Shown: in pieces, positions 27,566 to 36,354 of the stretch
Position numbering within the stretch: position 1 is the stretch's first letter
How the letters are laid out: each line of letters begins with the position of its first letter
Source: Gracilibacillus timonensis
Lineage (GTDB): Bacteria > Bacillota > Bacilli > Bacillales > Amphibacillaceae
Assembly (NCBI RefSeq): GCF_900086715.1
Contig: NZ_FLKH01000012.1
Span: 186,001 to 250,000 of the forward strand
Direction of reading: 5' to 3'
Length of the DNA stretch: 64,000 nucleotides
Translations under genes and position numbers: made by a program
The notes under the pieces: model-generated
What the model was told of the DNA's origin: nothing
Database searches by the model: none
The model's input: the letters and a program-made list of their open reading frames with translations, nothing else

Positions 27566-27595
27566 TTCATGATTTTGATCCTTTCATCATACATT
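27566..27595 (+). promoter_or_regulatory. Probable sigma-E promoter of prkA
   Basis: TTCATGATT (27566-27574), a 13-bp spacer and CATACATT (27588-27595) resemble the mother-cell sigma-E consensus (-10 CATACAAT). It lies about 50 bp before the prkA start. B. subtilis prkA belongs to the sigma-E regulon, which supports the call. Confidence 0.6.
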
Positions 27596-27646
27596 TAGTT
27601 ATAGTCACAAGCCATGAAAAGCTTCACATCACTGGGAGGTTGTTGA

Positions 27647-29542
27647 ATGGATATTTTAAGAAGAGTACAGGAATATCGCCAAACACAACAGGCTTTAAAA
27701 TGGGAGGGAACCTTTGTTGAGTACCTGGAGTTACTAAAGGAAAAGCCTTATCTGGCGCAATCGGCGCATTCACGGATATATCAAATGATTAAAGATAAGG
27801 GGATAGAAGAAACGAATGATGGGCGCAGGTACCATTTTTTTAGTGAGCAATTGTTTGGCCTAGAAGATGCCTTAGAAAAATTAGTAGAGGAATATTTCCA
27901 TCCTTCAGCCAAGCGATTAGACGTGAAGAAACGGATCTTGCTGCTGATGGGACCAGTAAGCGGTGGGAAATCTACCTTGGTCACCATGTTAAAAAGAGGG
28001 CTGGAGCAATATAGCTTAACGGATCGTGGTGCCGTCTATGCGATTAAAGATTGCCCCATGCATGAAGATCCACTGCATTTAATCCCAGCGCACTTACGAT
28101 CTGACTTTGAAAAGGAATATGGTATCAAAATTGAAGGGACACTATCTCCCTTAAATCGTTTACGCCTAGAGGAAGATTATGGTGGGCGGATTGAAGATGT
28201 TATTGTTGAACGGATTTTCTTCTCGGAGGATAATCGTTCGGGGATTGGTACATTCAGTCCATCTGATCCTAAATCACAGGATATCGCTGACTTAACAGGT
28301 TCGATTGATTTTTCAACGATTGCTACCTATGGTTCCGAGTCAGATCCACGTGCCTACCGATTTGACGGGGAATTAAACAAAGCCAATCGAGGATTAATGG
28401 AGTTTCAAGAAATGCTCAAGTGTGACGAGAAATTCCTCTGGCATTTACTTTCTCTAACGCAGGAAGGAAATTTCAAGGCGGGAAGATTTTCCCTTATTTC
28501 TGCTGATGAAATGGTGATAGCCCATACGAACGAAACAGAATATCGTGCGTTTATTTCCAACAAAAAGAATGAGGCGTTACATTCCAGAATGATTGTGATG
28601 CCGATCCCGTATAATCTAAAACTGGATCAAGAAGAACGAATTTACCAGAAAATGATCGAGGAAAGTGATATTCAGGATGTGCATATTGCTCCGCATACCT
28701 TGAAAATTGCTGCCATGTTTACCATCCTGACTCGTTTGAAGGAATCGAAGCAGAATCAGCTCAGTTTGTTAAAGAAGCTCTACCTATATAATGATCAAGA
28801 CGTAGAAGGGTTTAGCGAACAAGATGTTGCTTCCTTGAGGAAAGAGTTTTCCGATGAAGGCATGTCTGGTATTGATCCGCGGTATGTCATCAACCGTATT
28901 TCATCCACGATTATTCGCAAAGAAATGCAGGCAATCAATGCTTTGGATGTGTTGCGTTCCTTGAAGGATGGGTTGGATGATCATGCCTCCATAACCAAAG
29001 AGCAAAAAGAAGACTACTTGGATTTTATTTCTACGGCAAGAAAAGAATATGATGAGTTAGCTAAGAAAGAAGTGCAGAAAGCCTTTGTTTATTCTTATGA
29101 AGAATCTGCCAAGACGTTAATGGACAATTATTTGGATAATGTCGAGGCATTTTGCAATAAAACAAAGCTGGAAGATCCACTGACAGGCGAAGAAATGCAG
29201 CCTGATGAAAAACTAATGCGCTCCATTGAAGAACAAATTGGCATTTCAGAGAATGCGAAAAAGGCTTTTAGAGAAGAGATCTTGATTCGAATCTCAGCCT
29301 ACGCTCGCAAAGGCAAGAAATTCAACTATCAATCCCATGAACGATTGCGGGAAGCGATCCAAAAGAAATTATTTGCGGATCTTAAAGATGTGGTCAAGAT
29401 CACGACATCCTCCAAAACTCCTGACGAACAGCAATTAAAGAAAATGAATGAGGTCGTCGCAACCCTGGTAGAAGAATATGGTTATTCCTCTCAGTCCGCC
29501 AATGATTTATTGCGGTATGTGGGAAGCTTGTTGAATCGTTAA
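27647..29542 (+). CDS. prkA: PrkA, AAA+ serine protein kinase/protease of sporulation
   Basis: 631 residues, full length for PrkA. The N-terminal AAA+ domain has Walker A GPVSGGKST (residues 102-110), and KCDEKFLWHLLSLTQEGNFK is highly characteristic; the C-terminal region is the PrkA-specific domain. In bacilli it acts in the mother cell during sporulation and has been described as a kinase and as an ATP-dependent protease. GGGAGG precedes the ATG. Its usual partner yhbH is not adjacent here but 17.5 kb downstream (47101). Confidence 0.95.
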   Translation: MDILRRVQEYRQTQQALKWEGTFVEYLELLKEKPYLAQSAHSRIYQMIKDKGIEETNDGRRYHFFSEQLFGLEDALEKLVEEYFHPSAKRLDVKKRILLLMGPVSGGKSTLVTMLKRGLEQYSLTDRGAVYAIKDCPMHEDPLHLIPAHLRSDFEKEYGIKIEGTLSPLNRLRLEEDYGGRIEDVIVERIFFSEDNRSGIGTFSPSDPKSQDIADLTGSIDFSTIATYGSESDPRAYRFDGELNKANRGLMEFQEMLKCDEKFLWHLLSLTQEGNFKAGRFSLISADEMVIAHTNETEYRAFISNKKNEALHSRMIVMPIPYNLKLDQEERIYQKMIEESDIQDVHIAPHTLKIAAMFTILTRLKESKQNQLSLLKKLYLYNDQDVEGFSEQDVASLRKEFSDEGMSGIDPRYVINRISSTIIRKEMQAINALDVLRSLKDGLDDHASITKEQKEDYLDFISTARKEYDELAKKEVQKAFVYSYEESAKTLMDNYLDNVEAFCNKTKLEDPLTGEEMQPDEKLMRSIEEQIGISENAKKAFREEILIRISAYARKGKKFNYQSHERLREAIQKKLFADLKDVVKITTSSKTPDEQQLKKMNEVVATLVEEYGYSSQSANDLLRYVGSLLNR

Positions 29543-29616
29543 GAAATAGTAACAGACCTCATAGAATTAAAATTGTACGAAAAAAGGAAATAGTACGCTT
29601 TTTGGAGTTATTTTTT

Positions 29617-29660
29617 ACCGTCAAAAATCTTGTAATGACTAAGTTTTTGACGGTTTTTTA
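29617..29660 (+). terminator. Rho-independent terminator after prkA
   Basis: CCGTCAAAAA and TTTTTGACGG form a 10-bp stem followed by TTTTTT. Confidence 0.88.
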
Positions 29661-29671
29661 TGGTCTTTGAA

Positions 29672-30398
29672 AACCCCTGGCTATGCCGGGGGTTCCATAG
29701 AGCTTCTAGCGCGGGGGCAAAAAAAGCCTCTCTTCATGATAAGATAAGGTTGGTTTCCCGACCACCAAATCTCATCAAAGAAGGAGGCATGTCCAATGCA
29801 GGACAAGAATAGTTTAGCACATACACAATGGAGATGTAAGTTCCACATCGTTTTTGCACCAAAATATAGAAGACAAATTATTTATGGGAAATATAAAAAA
29901 AGCATCGGAGAAATAGTAAGAGAGCTTTGTGAAAGGAAAGGGATTGAGATACACGAGGCAAATGCATGTAAAGATCACATTCATATGTTAGTAAGTATTC
30001 CACCAAAACTAAGTGTATCTCAGTTCATGGGCTACCTAAAGGGCAAAAGTAGTTTAATGATATTCGATCGCCACGCTAATTTAAAGTACAGATATGGTAA
30101 TCGTAAATTTTGGTGTCGAGGCTACTTTGTAGATACAGTGGGCAGAAATAAAAATCAAATTCAAGAATATATTAGAAATCAGCTTAAAGAGGACTACATG
30201 AGTGATCAGTTAACATTATTTGAAGAATTTGATCCGTTCACTGGAGAGAAAAATAAGAGGAAATAAGAGATTCTTTTAGAATCAGTGAGTGAGTGTGGTG
30301 CAAAAGGGAAACCATTCAGTGGGCCTTTTAGGCCGAGGCCGGTAACATAGGCTTTCAGCCGCAGAGCAAACCACCAGTTCACACTGGTGGTTTTGATT
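29672..30398 (+). mobile_element. IS200-type insertion sequence (tnpA only)
   Basis: The element is bounded on the left by a hairpin (AACCCCTGGC / GCCGGGGGTT, 29672-29694) and on the right by a hairpin (AAACCACCAGT / ACTGGTGGTTT, 30368-30393). These correspond to the subterminal imperfect palindromes recognised by Y1 transposases. It contains one gene, tnpA, and no tnpB, as in IS200 proper. There are no terminal inverted repeats or target duplications, as expected. The exact ends are approximate. It sits directly after the prkA terminator. Confidence 0.82.
29796..30266 (+). CDS. tnpA: IS200/IS605 family transposase TnpA (Y1 HUH)
   Basis: 156 residues, normal size for TnpA. The HUH motif is KDHIHMLVSIPP and the catalytic tyrosine region is YFVDTVGRNKNQIQEYIRNQ. 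GGAGG precedes the start. It catalyses single-strand peel-and-paste transposition with the hairpins at the element ends. The reading frame is intact, so the copy may be active. Confidence 0.95.
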   Translation: MQDKNSLAHTQWRCKFHIVFAPKYRRQIIYGKYKKSIGEIVRELCERKGIEIHEANACKDHIHMLVSIPPKLSVSQFMGYLKGKSSLMIFDRHANLKYRYGNRKFWCRGYFVDTVGRNKNQIQEYIRNQLKEDYMSDQLTLFEEFDPFTGEKNKRK

Positions 30399-30520
30399 AG
30401 TGTCAAAGACGAGTAATTCATAGGATAGCAGTTGCTCATTAAATTCAACGGCAAAAGGGTACTCATGTTCTTGTTTTTGTGTATAACAATTCAAACAAAG
30501 GTTCTGTTTTGGGGTATTTC

Positions 30521-30715
30521 ATGAGAGCCAATCAGAAAATCATGATGTACTATATGGATGACAACCATAAAGTCACGCAGCGTATGATAAGAATTGTGAA
30601 AATAAAAGACACCCATATCCTGGCTTACTGTTATTTCCGCAAGCAAGTACGGTCGTTTAAAGTAGCCAATATTTTATCATACGGACCAGTCAGCAGAAGA
30701 CAAACAGGGGCTTGA
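30521..30715 (+). CDS. Short WYL-like stand-alone protein
   Basis: 64 residues from ATG 30521 (MRANQKIMMYYMDDNHKVTQ). The pattern of a YYMDD-like strand, T-x-R-x-I, AYCYFRKQVRSFKVANILS is that of a single small beta domain of WYL type, which elsewhere senses ligands in transcription regulators. No HTH is attached. The frame is open upstream to a GTG at 30479, and a TTG near 30514 is another possible start; ribosome-site evidence is weak. Function unknown. Its upstream region abuts the right end of the IS200 element. Confidence 0.55.
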   Translation: MRANQKIMMYYMDDNHKVTQRMIRIVKIKDTHILAYCYFRKQVRSFKVANILSYGPVSRRQTGA

Positions 30716-30748
30716 ATGTTAGCGGAATGGACTTGAAATTGCTATGAG

Positions 30749-30790
30749 CTATATAAGTTGCATTAAATAATTTCTCGTTGACCAAACTAG
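30749..30790. repeat. 42-nt dispersed noncoding repeat, copy 1
   Basis: 35 of 42 positions match 62819-62860 in the same orientation (shared CTATATA, GTTG, AAATAAT, TCTC, CAAACTAG). Both lie in gene-free stretches upstream of plus-strand genes (the 2-hydroxyacid dehydrogenase here, hemAT there). Nature unknown. Confidence 0.55.
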
Positions 30791-30823
30791 ATATATCAGG
30801 AAATAATAATGCGAGCAAAGACT

Positions 30824-30850
30824 TGCATGTAACACGTTTTGTTACATGCA
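30824..30850. promoter_or_regulatory. Perfect inverted repeat upstream of hydroxyacid dehydrogenase
   Basis: TGCATGTAAC and GTTACATGCA form a perfect 10-bp inverted repeat with a 7-nt centre. It lies about 60 bp before a TATAAT hexamer (30909-30914). It has no following T tract, so an operator is as likely as a terminator. Confidence 0.4.
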
Positions 30851-30995
30851 TAAGTTCCACTTATAGAGGTTATTGGTTCAGAAAAACGTAACCCCTGATT
30901 CTTTGTGATATAATAAACCCATCGACAAAACAAGTGTCATCACATAGTGGAAACGATGGCTTACCACAAACAATCCAGAAAGAGGTGCATACATC

Positions 30996-31949
30996 ATGGC
31001 AAGCATATTTATATCCGGAGAAATTCCTGAGACAGGTTATGGCATGCTAAAAGAACATGACTATCACGTACATGAAGGAGAGCAGCTGATTACAGAAGAA
31101 CAGCTGATCGAAGGGGCAAAAGAGGCAGAGGCATTATTAACCCCTTTGTCTACAAAAGTAACCCGAAAAGTATTGGAATCGGCGCCTCACTTAAAGATTA
31201 TTGCCAATTTTGGAGCTGGTTTTGATAATATCGATATCGAGGCAGCTAAGGAAAAAGGGATCGCAGTGACCAATACGCCGAAAGTATCGACGGAGGCAAC
31301 GGCAGAATTGACACTTGGCTTAATGATCGCCTTAATGCGGCGTATTCCAGAAGGCGATCAGTTATGCCGAACGACTGGATTTAACGGTTGGGCTCCGCTG
31401 TTCTTTTTGGGCAGGGAATTAACAGGCAAAAAGTTAGGGATTGTTGGGTTCGGCAAGATTGGACAGGCAGTGGCTAAGCGGGCGCAAGCCTTTGGTATGG
31501 AGATTTATTATACGGGACGTTCACGTAAACCAGTGGAAATAGAAGAACCGTATCAAGCGACTTATCTGAGTCAAGAAGAGTTGCTGGCAACTTGTGATGT
31601 AATCACGGTTCATTGTGCCTATACGCCAGAAACCCATCACCTTTTTACAAAAAAAACGTTTCAATCCATGAAAAAGGATGCCTATTTTCTGAATGTATCC
31701 AGAGGTCCCGTAGTAAAGGAAATAGATTTGGCGGATGCCTTAAAAGAGGAAGAAATCGCAGGAGCGGCACTGGATGTGTTTGAATTTGAACCAGTTATCA
31801 CGGAAGAGTTAAAACAGATTGAACAATTAGTGATTACCCCGCATATTGGCAATGCAACCGTTGAGACACGAGATAATATGGCAATACTATCGACAGAAAA
31901 TATCCTTAAGGTGTTAGCAGGTCAATCACCATTAACGCCTGTTTATTAA
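30996..31949 (+). CDS. D-2-hydroxyacid dehydrogenase (glyoxylate/hydroxypyruvate reductase-like)
   Basis: 317 residues. The NAD(P)-binding motif is LGIVGFGKIGQAVAKRA, followed by YTGRSRKP, which suggests NADPH preference. Catalytic elements are NVSRGPVV (Arg), the Glu of FEFEPVI and His in ITPHIGNAT. This family reduces glyoxylate, hydroxypyruvate or related 2-oxoacids to D-hydroxyacids in the cytoplasm. GAAAGAGGTG precedes the ATG. It stands alone, ending in a bidirectional terminator shared with panF. The exact substrate cannot be told from the sequence. Confidence 0.9.
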   Translation: MASIFISGEIPETGYGMLKEHDYHVHEGEQLITEEQLIEGAKEAEALLTPLSTKVTRKVLESAPHLKIIANFGAGFDNIDIEAAKEKGIAVTNTPKVSTEATAELTLGLMIALMRRIPEGDQLCRTTGFNGWAPLFFLGRELTGKKLGIVGFGKIGQAVAKRAQAFGMEIYYTGRSRKPVEIEEPYQATYLSQEELLATCDVITVHCAYTPETHHLFTKKTFQSMKKDAYFLNVSRGPVVKEIDLADALKEEEIAGAALDVFEFEPVITEELKQIEQLVITPHIGNATVETRDNMAILSTENILKVLAGQSPLTPVY

Positions 31950-31971
31950 TGTTTCTCCGATTTAAGAATAG

Positions 31972-32012
31972 AAAAGCTCTAATGATGGCAGCGTGTATCA
32001 TTAGAGCTTTTT
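31972..32012. terminator. Bidirectional terminator between convergent genes
   Basis: AAAAGCTCTAATGAT pairs perfectly with ATCATTAGAGCTTTT; T tracts exist on both strands. It serves the dehydrogenase and panF. Confidence 0.88.
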
Positions 32013-32020
32013 CATTTTTT

Positions 32021-33463
32021 TCAATGTTCTAGAACCTTCTGTGGCGTCTCTTTTATGAACCAACTCATTCCAACATAAGCGATCAACGACAAAGCAATCG
32101 AGCTTACAACGCTGTGCATGCCGAAGGGCGTAGGGTAGAAGGCTTGAAATAAAATATAAGATATAAGCCCAGTGACCATGGCGGCGATAGCTCCGTATTT
32201 ATTCCCTTTTTTCCAATAGATACCCATAACAATTGGCCAGATAAATGCCGCTTCTAAACCACCGATGGCATAGAGATTCAGCCAAATAATCAAGTCAGGT
32301 GGTTGAATGGTGATCAAATAAACGATAATACCTAGTAGGGCAGTGATACTCATGCTGATGGTCTTTACTTGTTTCCTGCTTGCATGAGGTTGAACGTAAT
32401 TGACGTATACATCCTTGACGATTGTGGAGCTCACGAGCAACAGTAGAGAGTCCACGGTAGACATAATGGCGGCTAATGGTGCCGCTAGGACAATTCCTGC
32501 CAGCCAAGCGGGAAGAACCTTCAAGGCAATTAACGGTATCACGGCGTCTGGTACATCAATACCAGGTAGAATGGGGCGAGCAAACACACCAATGATATGC
32601 ATGTTTAACATTAATACGCCGACTACGATCGTGCCAATAATTAAGGCGCGATGAAAGGCCTTGGTGCTTTGATAAGACATGGACCGTACGACAATTTGTG
32701 GCAAAGCAACAACGCCGAGCCCGACGAGTATCCAAAAGCTGGACACATAATGAGGAGTAAGCGTACCATCTGCTCCATATGGCGTGATCAAATGGGGATT
32801 TTCCGTTTGAAGATCCTGCATGATAGCTTCTACACCACCGCCAGAAATGATGATCGCTGCTAGTAAAATAATCGTACCAATCACCATAATACTGCCCTGA
32901 ATCGAATCGGTTAAGGTTACCGCACGAAAGCCGCCAAAGGTAACATAGATTAAAACGGTGATGACAAAAAGAAGGAGTGCGGTATGATAAGACAGACCGG
33001 TCACGGATTCAATTAATCTACCGCCGCCAATCCATTGAGCAGCCATTGCCGAGAATAGAAAAATTATAATACTGACTGCTGCTAAGAGGACGACCCATTT
33101 GGATTGGTAACGCGCCTTTAGAAAGTCGACCATCGTGATCGCCTTGTATCGTTTGGACATAATCGCAAAGCGCTTACCCAAAATCATTAAAGTGAAATAA
33201 CCAGTGGCTACTTGTGTTACAGATAGAAGCACCCATCCCAGCCCTTCATTGTAAGCAACACCAGGACCGCCAATAAAACTGCTGGCACTTCCATAGGTAG
33301 CTGTCATCGTCATGGCCAGTACGAAACCACCCAGCTTCCTGCCCCCTAGATAATAATCCTCCATAAAAGAAGTGGACGGATTGGCTGTTCTGCTTGCTAA
33401 CAACCCAACAAGGAAAATACCTGCAAGTGAGATAAATAAGGTAATCGTTGCAATGGCATTCAT
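32021..33463 (-). CDS. panF: Sodium/pantothenate symporter PanF
   Basis: 480 residues with about 13 membrane segments of the sodium:solute symporter family. The N-terminal region (YYLGGRKLGGFVLAMTMTAT, then SSFIGGPG) is the PanF signature. It imports pantothenate with sodium. It overlaps the upstream yhdT gene by 4 bp (ATGA), the standard yhdT-panF operon arrangement of enterics and bacilli. Confidence 0.92.
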   Translation of the reverse strand: MNAIATITLFISLAGIFLVGLLASRTANPSTSFMEDYYLGGRKLGGFVLAMTMTATYGSASSFIGGPGVAYNEGLGWVLLSVTQVATGYFTLMILGKRFAIMSKRYKAITMVDFLKARYQSKWVVLLAAVSIIIFLFSAMAAQWIGGGRLIESVTGLSYHTALLLFVITVLIYVTFGGFRAVTLTDSIQGSIMVIGTIILLAAIIISGGGVEAIMQDLQTENPHLITPYGADGTLTPHYVSSFWILVGLGVVALPQIVVRSMSYQSTKAFHRALIIGTIVVGVLMLNMHIIGVFARPILPGIDVPDAVIPLIALKVLPAWLAGIVLAAPLAAIMSTVDSLLLLVSSTIVKDVYVNYVQPHASRKQVKTISMSITALLGIIVYLITIQPPDLIIWLNLYAIGGLEAAFIWPIVMGIYWKKGNKYGAIAAMVTGLISYILFQAFYPTPFGMHSVVSSIALSLIAYVGMSWFIKETPQKVLEH

Positions 33464-33729
33464 GTGTGGTACGATTCCTCCTCATCAAGCGGCATATCGG
33501 TGAAAAAATAATGAACAATGATAAAAACCAGTGTTGAAATTACCAGCACACTGCCGATACAGCTATAGAAAAACCATGCTGGAAACCCGAGGATATACTG
33601 GTATTGGCTGGGATCTTTAGTCCCTAGTCCATAGGCAAAGCCAAACCACCAAATAAAATGAAATAGCGCAAGGATGATACCAATGATTGCCTCACGATTG
33701 GCTATTTGAAAAGGATGTTTTTCCTTCAT
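33460..33729 (-). CDS. yhdT: YhdT family membrane protein
   Basis: 89 residues with two transmembrane segments (about 15-38 and 50-75). The pattern FHFIWWFGFAYGLG and GFPAWFFYSCIGS is typical of YhdT. GGAGG precedes ATG 33729. It is always found upstream of panF and may be an accessory subunit of the symporter; its role is not established. Confidence 0.9.
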   Translation of the reverse strand: MKEKHPFQIANREAIIGIILALFHFIWWFGFAYGLGTKDPSQYQYILGFPAWFFYSCIGSVLVISTLVFIIVHYFFTDMPLDEEESYHT

Positions 33730-33905
33730 CGGACACGCCTCCTTTGTAAGTTTACATTATAATGAAGAAGGTGGGTCAATGCAATCCATCAAGCCCTTTT
33801 CGTTTAGTCCTGTTTATATTACATAAAAAAATAAATACTTTTATCCAAAATGGACGAAAGTGTGTTATACTGAATAATAGGAAGAATAATAGAGGGGGCT
33901 TCAAT

Positions 33906-34490
33906 TTGAAATCGAGTTGGAAGTCATTAGGACAGATATTTTTAGCTTTTTTAAAGATAGCGCCCGCTACTTTTGGCGGTGGTTATGCAATGATACCGTT
34001 AATGGAAAAAGAAGTAGTAGATAAAAGAAAATGGATGGAGACGAAAGAAATATCCGAGATTTTTGCGATTGCTCAATCGGTACCAGGAGCTATTGCGATT
34101 AATTCGGCTACCTTTATTGGCTATCGTTTGGCAGGTGTACTTGGTGCGGTCACTGCGATGGTTGGTATTATGGTCCCGACTTTTCTCATTGTTGTGGCTT
34201 TAAGTATACTGTTTATCTTTGTGAATGATAATCCTTATGTTGAAGCCGCGTTTACAGGTATCCGTGCGGCGGTAGTAGCGATGATTTTGTATGCCGCTTA
34301 TAAAATTGGTTTAACGGCTATTTATGATAAAACGACCTTAATGATTATGATCGTCACGACACTTGTTTTATATCTATTACAAGTACATCCTGTTATCGTG
34401 ATCTTAGGAGGTATTGTTGTGGGGATTGCGGCTGTAAAGGTCCAGCGCTGGTTGGGATACGCCACAAGGTTGGATAGAGAGGATAAATAA
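33906..34490 (+). CDS. CHR-family (chromate) transporter, first half-size subunit
   Basis: 194 residues with about six membrane segments and the CHR motif FGGGYAMIPLMEKEVV. TTG 33906 is chosen because AGAGGGGG lies 7 nt upstream; the frame is open further upstream but without a ribosome site. Short CHR proteins work as pairs, matching the two halves of full-length ChrA. Known members export chromate, a sulfate analogue. It forms an operon with the second half and an FGE gene (gaps of 43 and 31 bp), which raises the possibility that sulfate is the natural substrate; that is inference. Confidence 0.9.
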   Translation: MKSSWKSLGQIFLAFLKIAPATFGGGYAMIPLMEKEVVDKRKWMETKEISEIFAIAQSVPGAIAINSATFIGYRLAGVLGAVTAMVGIMVPTFLIVVALSILFIFVNDNPYVEAAFTGIRAAVVAMILYAAYKIGLTAIYDKTTLMIMIVTTLVLYLLQVHPVIVILGGIVVGIAAVKVQRWLGYATRLDREDK

Positions 34491-34533
34491 GACAAATTGG
34501 TGTTAGTGGAAAAAGAGAAAGAGGGAGTAATAC

Positions 34534-35070
34534 ATGGAATTGTTGAGTTTGTTTTGGACATTTTTATTAATAGGTTCGGTCTCGTTCGGCGGCGGTTATG
34601 CGATGATTCCTGTTATTGAAGAAGAGGTGAGCAAACATGGCTGGATGACTACTCAGGAGTTTACTGATGTGATTGCAGTAGCAGGTATGTCGCCAGGCCC
34701 GATTGCGACAAATAGTGCGATTTTTGTTGGTTACCATACGGCATCGCTGCCGGGGGCGATCATCGCCGCACTTGGCATGATTTTGCCTTCATTGATTATT
34801 ATACTAATCATTGCAGCCTTCTTTTTTAAGTTTCATGAGTTGCCGCTTGTACGTTCGGCTTTTTATGGATTGCGCCCGATTATCACAGGGCTAATCTTAT
34901 ATTCGGCGATCCATTTTGCTATTTCTAATCAAGTAATTGGGGAAATATCTTACCAAACGATAACTTTGATTGGGATTTTTGCCTTATCCCTGTTTGCCTT
35001 GATGAAATTACGGTTGCATCCGGTTACCGTAATTGCTTTGGCTGGGATTTGCGGGCTCGTGTTATACTAA
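34534..35070 (+). CDS. CHR-family (chromate) transporter, second half-size subunit
   Basis: 178 residues, homologous to the preceding protein (FGGGYAMIPVIEEEVSKHGW, MSPGPIATNSAIFVGY). The complementary half of a two-component CHR transporter. GAGGGAG precedes ATG 34534. The FGE gene follows after 31 bp, probably in the same transcript. Confidence 0.9.
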   Translation: MELLSLFWTFLLIGSVSFGGGYAMIPVIEEEVSKHGWMTTQEFTDVIAVAGMSPGPIATNSAIFVGYHTASLPGAIIAALGMILPSLIIILIIAAFFFKFHELPLVRSAFYGLRPIITGLILYSAIHFAISNQVIGEISYQTITLIGIFALSLFALMKLRLHPVTVIALAGICGLVLY

Positions 35071-35101
35071 AGTTAAGTTAATGGAGAGGGAGTGATACTT
35101 G

Positions 35102-36046
35102 ATGACAGAAGAAAAACGCAGCTGCTGTCAGGTAAGCAGAGCTGATTTGTTTGCGGAGAAAAAAGAGGATACGGTGCAAGTGGAACGTGGGCAGCAAAGT
35201 ACAGATGGGATGGTATATCTGTCTGGGGGAGAGTTCCTAATGGGGACAGACGATGAAGAAGGTTTTAAAACGGATGGAGAGGGCCCTGTAGAAAAGGTCA
35301 AAGTGGACCCTTTTTACATAGATGAAACAACGGTAACGAATCAGCAATTTCAAGCGTTTGTGAAGGAGACTGGTTATCAGACCGAAGCAGAGAGATTTAG
35401 CTGGTCTTTTGTCTTCCATCTATTTGTTGCGAAAGATTTTCCAGGTAAAGTGCAGCAAGTTCCTCAAACTCCTTGGTGGCTGGCAACAGAAGGGGCTTAT
35501 TGGTATCAACCGGAAGGTGAAGGCTCTAATTTGGACGGGAGGATGGATCATCCCGTTATTCATGTTTCTTGGAATGATGCAATCGCCTATTGTCAGTGGG
35601 CAGGAAAACGACTGCCAACAGAGGCGGAATGGGAATATGCTGCGAGAGGCGGTCTTGTGCAAAAAAGGTTTCCGTGGGGAGATGAGTTAACTCCAAACGG
35701 CGAGCATTATTGTAATATATGGCAGGGTGAATTTCCTCGTCATAATACAGAAGAGGATGGATATGTAGGGACCGCACCTGTGCAAAGTTTCTCGCCGAAT
35801 GACTATGGTCTGTATCATATGTCAGGGAATGTGTGGGAATGGTGTGCCAATACGTTTCAAATCGATCGTCAAGGAAAGGCAGATCAAGAACCGGTAGATG
35901 GAAATCTTCTTAAGGTAATGCGCGGGGGTTCTTATTTATGTCATCATTCCTACTGTAATCGTTATCGTGTAGCTGCAAGGAGCTCGAATACGGTGGAAAG
36001 TTCGTCAGGAAATATAGGATTTCGTTGTGTGAAGACAGCAAATTAG
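35102..36046 (+). CDS. Formylglycine-generating enzyme (FGE, SUMF1-type sulfatase maturase)
   Basis: 314 residues. The FGE-sulfatase fold is complete: GGEFLMGTDDEE, DETTVTNQQFQAFV, HPVIHVSWNDAIAYCQWAGK, RLPTEAEWEYAARGG, MSGNVWEWCA. The decisive part is RGGSYLCHHSYCNRYR, with Cys280 and Cys285 in the exact spacing of the copper-binding active-site pair of true FGEs, then GFRCV. It oxidises Cys of CxPxR to formylglycine using oxygen. The N-terminus MTEEKRSCCQVSRADLF has an extra Cys pair. The only CxPxR sulfatase in the window is at 8808. ATG 35102 is preferred over TTG 35099. Confidence 0.93.
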   Translation: MTEEKRSCCQVSRADLFAEKKEDTVQVERGQQSTDGMVYLSGGEFLMGTDDEEGFKTDGEGPVEKVKVDPFYIDETTVTNQQFQAFVKETGYQTEAERFSWSFVFHLFVAKDFPGKVQQVPQTPWWLATEGAYWYQPEGEGSNLDGRMDHPVIHVSWNDAIAYCQWAGKRLPTEAEWEYAARGGLVQKRFPWGDELTPNGEHYCNIWQGEFPRHNTEEDGYVGTAPVQSFSPNDYGLYHMSGNVWEWCANTFQIDRQGKADQEPVDGNLLKVMRGGSYLCHHSYCNRYRVAARSSNTVESSSGNIGFRCVKTAN

Positions 36047-36056
36047 TAAAGAAAAG

Positions 36057-36106
36057 GAGCGGGTAAACCATTTGCCCGCTCTATTTATGTAGGCGGCGTG
36101 TTCACA
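36057..36106. repeat. 50-bp perfect direct repeat, left copy (contains terminator)
   Basis: Identical over 50 bp to 40406-40455. The first 25 bp form a stem (GAGCGGG / CCCGCTC) that ends the FGE transcript. Together with the decayed gene copy beside it, it shows that the FGE-distal flank was duplicated around the PTS block. Confidence 0.92.
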
Positions 36107-36112
36107 GTACAG

Positions 36113-36260
36113 ACTAAAAAAGCAATGACCATCATGTAATTTCGGAAACGAACAACACAGTGATGGAAATCAGACCTTAATAATTGTAATTGTTTCGTTT
36201 GCTATCAGGTTTTCTAGGGTATCTAGCAGGAATAGGTGGTCGAGGTAAGATTTTTTGTCT
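36113..36260 (-). pseudogene. Decayed copy of the membrane protein gene at 40463-40714
   Basis: The reverse strand aligns with the 3' half of the intact gene: GATACC, AAACCTGA, GCAAACGAA, TTATTAA and the TTTTTTAG stop are all shared. Internal deletions break the reading frame. The 5' half is gone. The rest of the gap up to 36354 shows no gene. Confidence 0.7.
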
Positions 36261-36354
36261 CGATGGATAGAGGGGGAGGAAATTCACTCATTGTGTAAAG
36301 CGCCCCTATCGCCATGATAGAGGCAGGATATATTAACGCTAGGCGGTGTTTCTG

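Noticed and set aside
30206-30494. Reverse-strand frames across the right end of the IS200 element
   Set aside because: They read through the terminal hairpin, lack a ribosome site and resemble no protein. At most the outer part could be a trace of an interrupted gene.
35102-36046. EgtB-like or generic SUMF1-domain protein
   Set aside because: The CxxxxC pair and the surrounding SYLC..YCNRYR are specific to true FGE; the DinB-type and iron-binding N-terminal parts of EgtB are absent.
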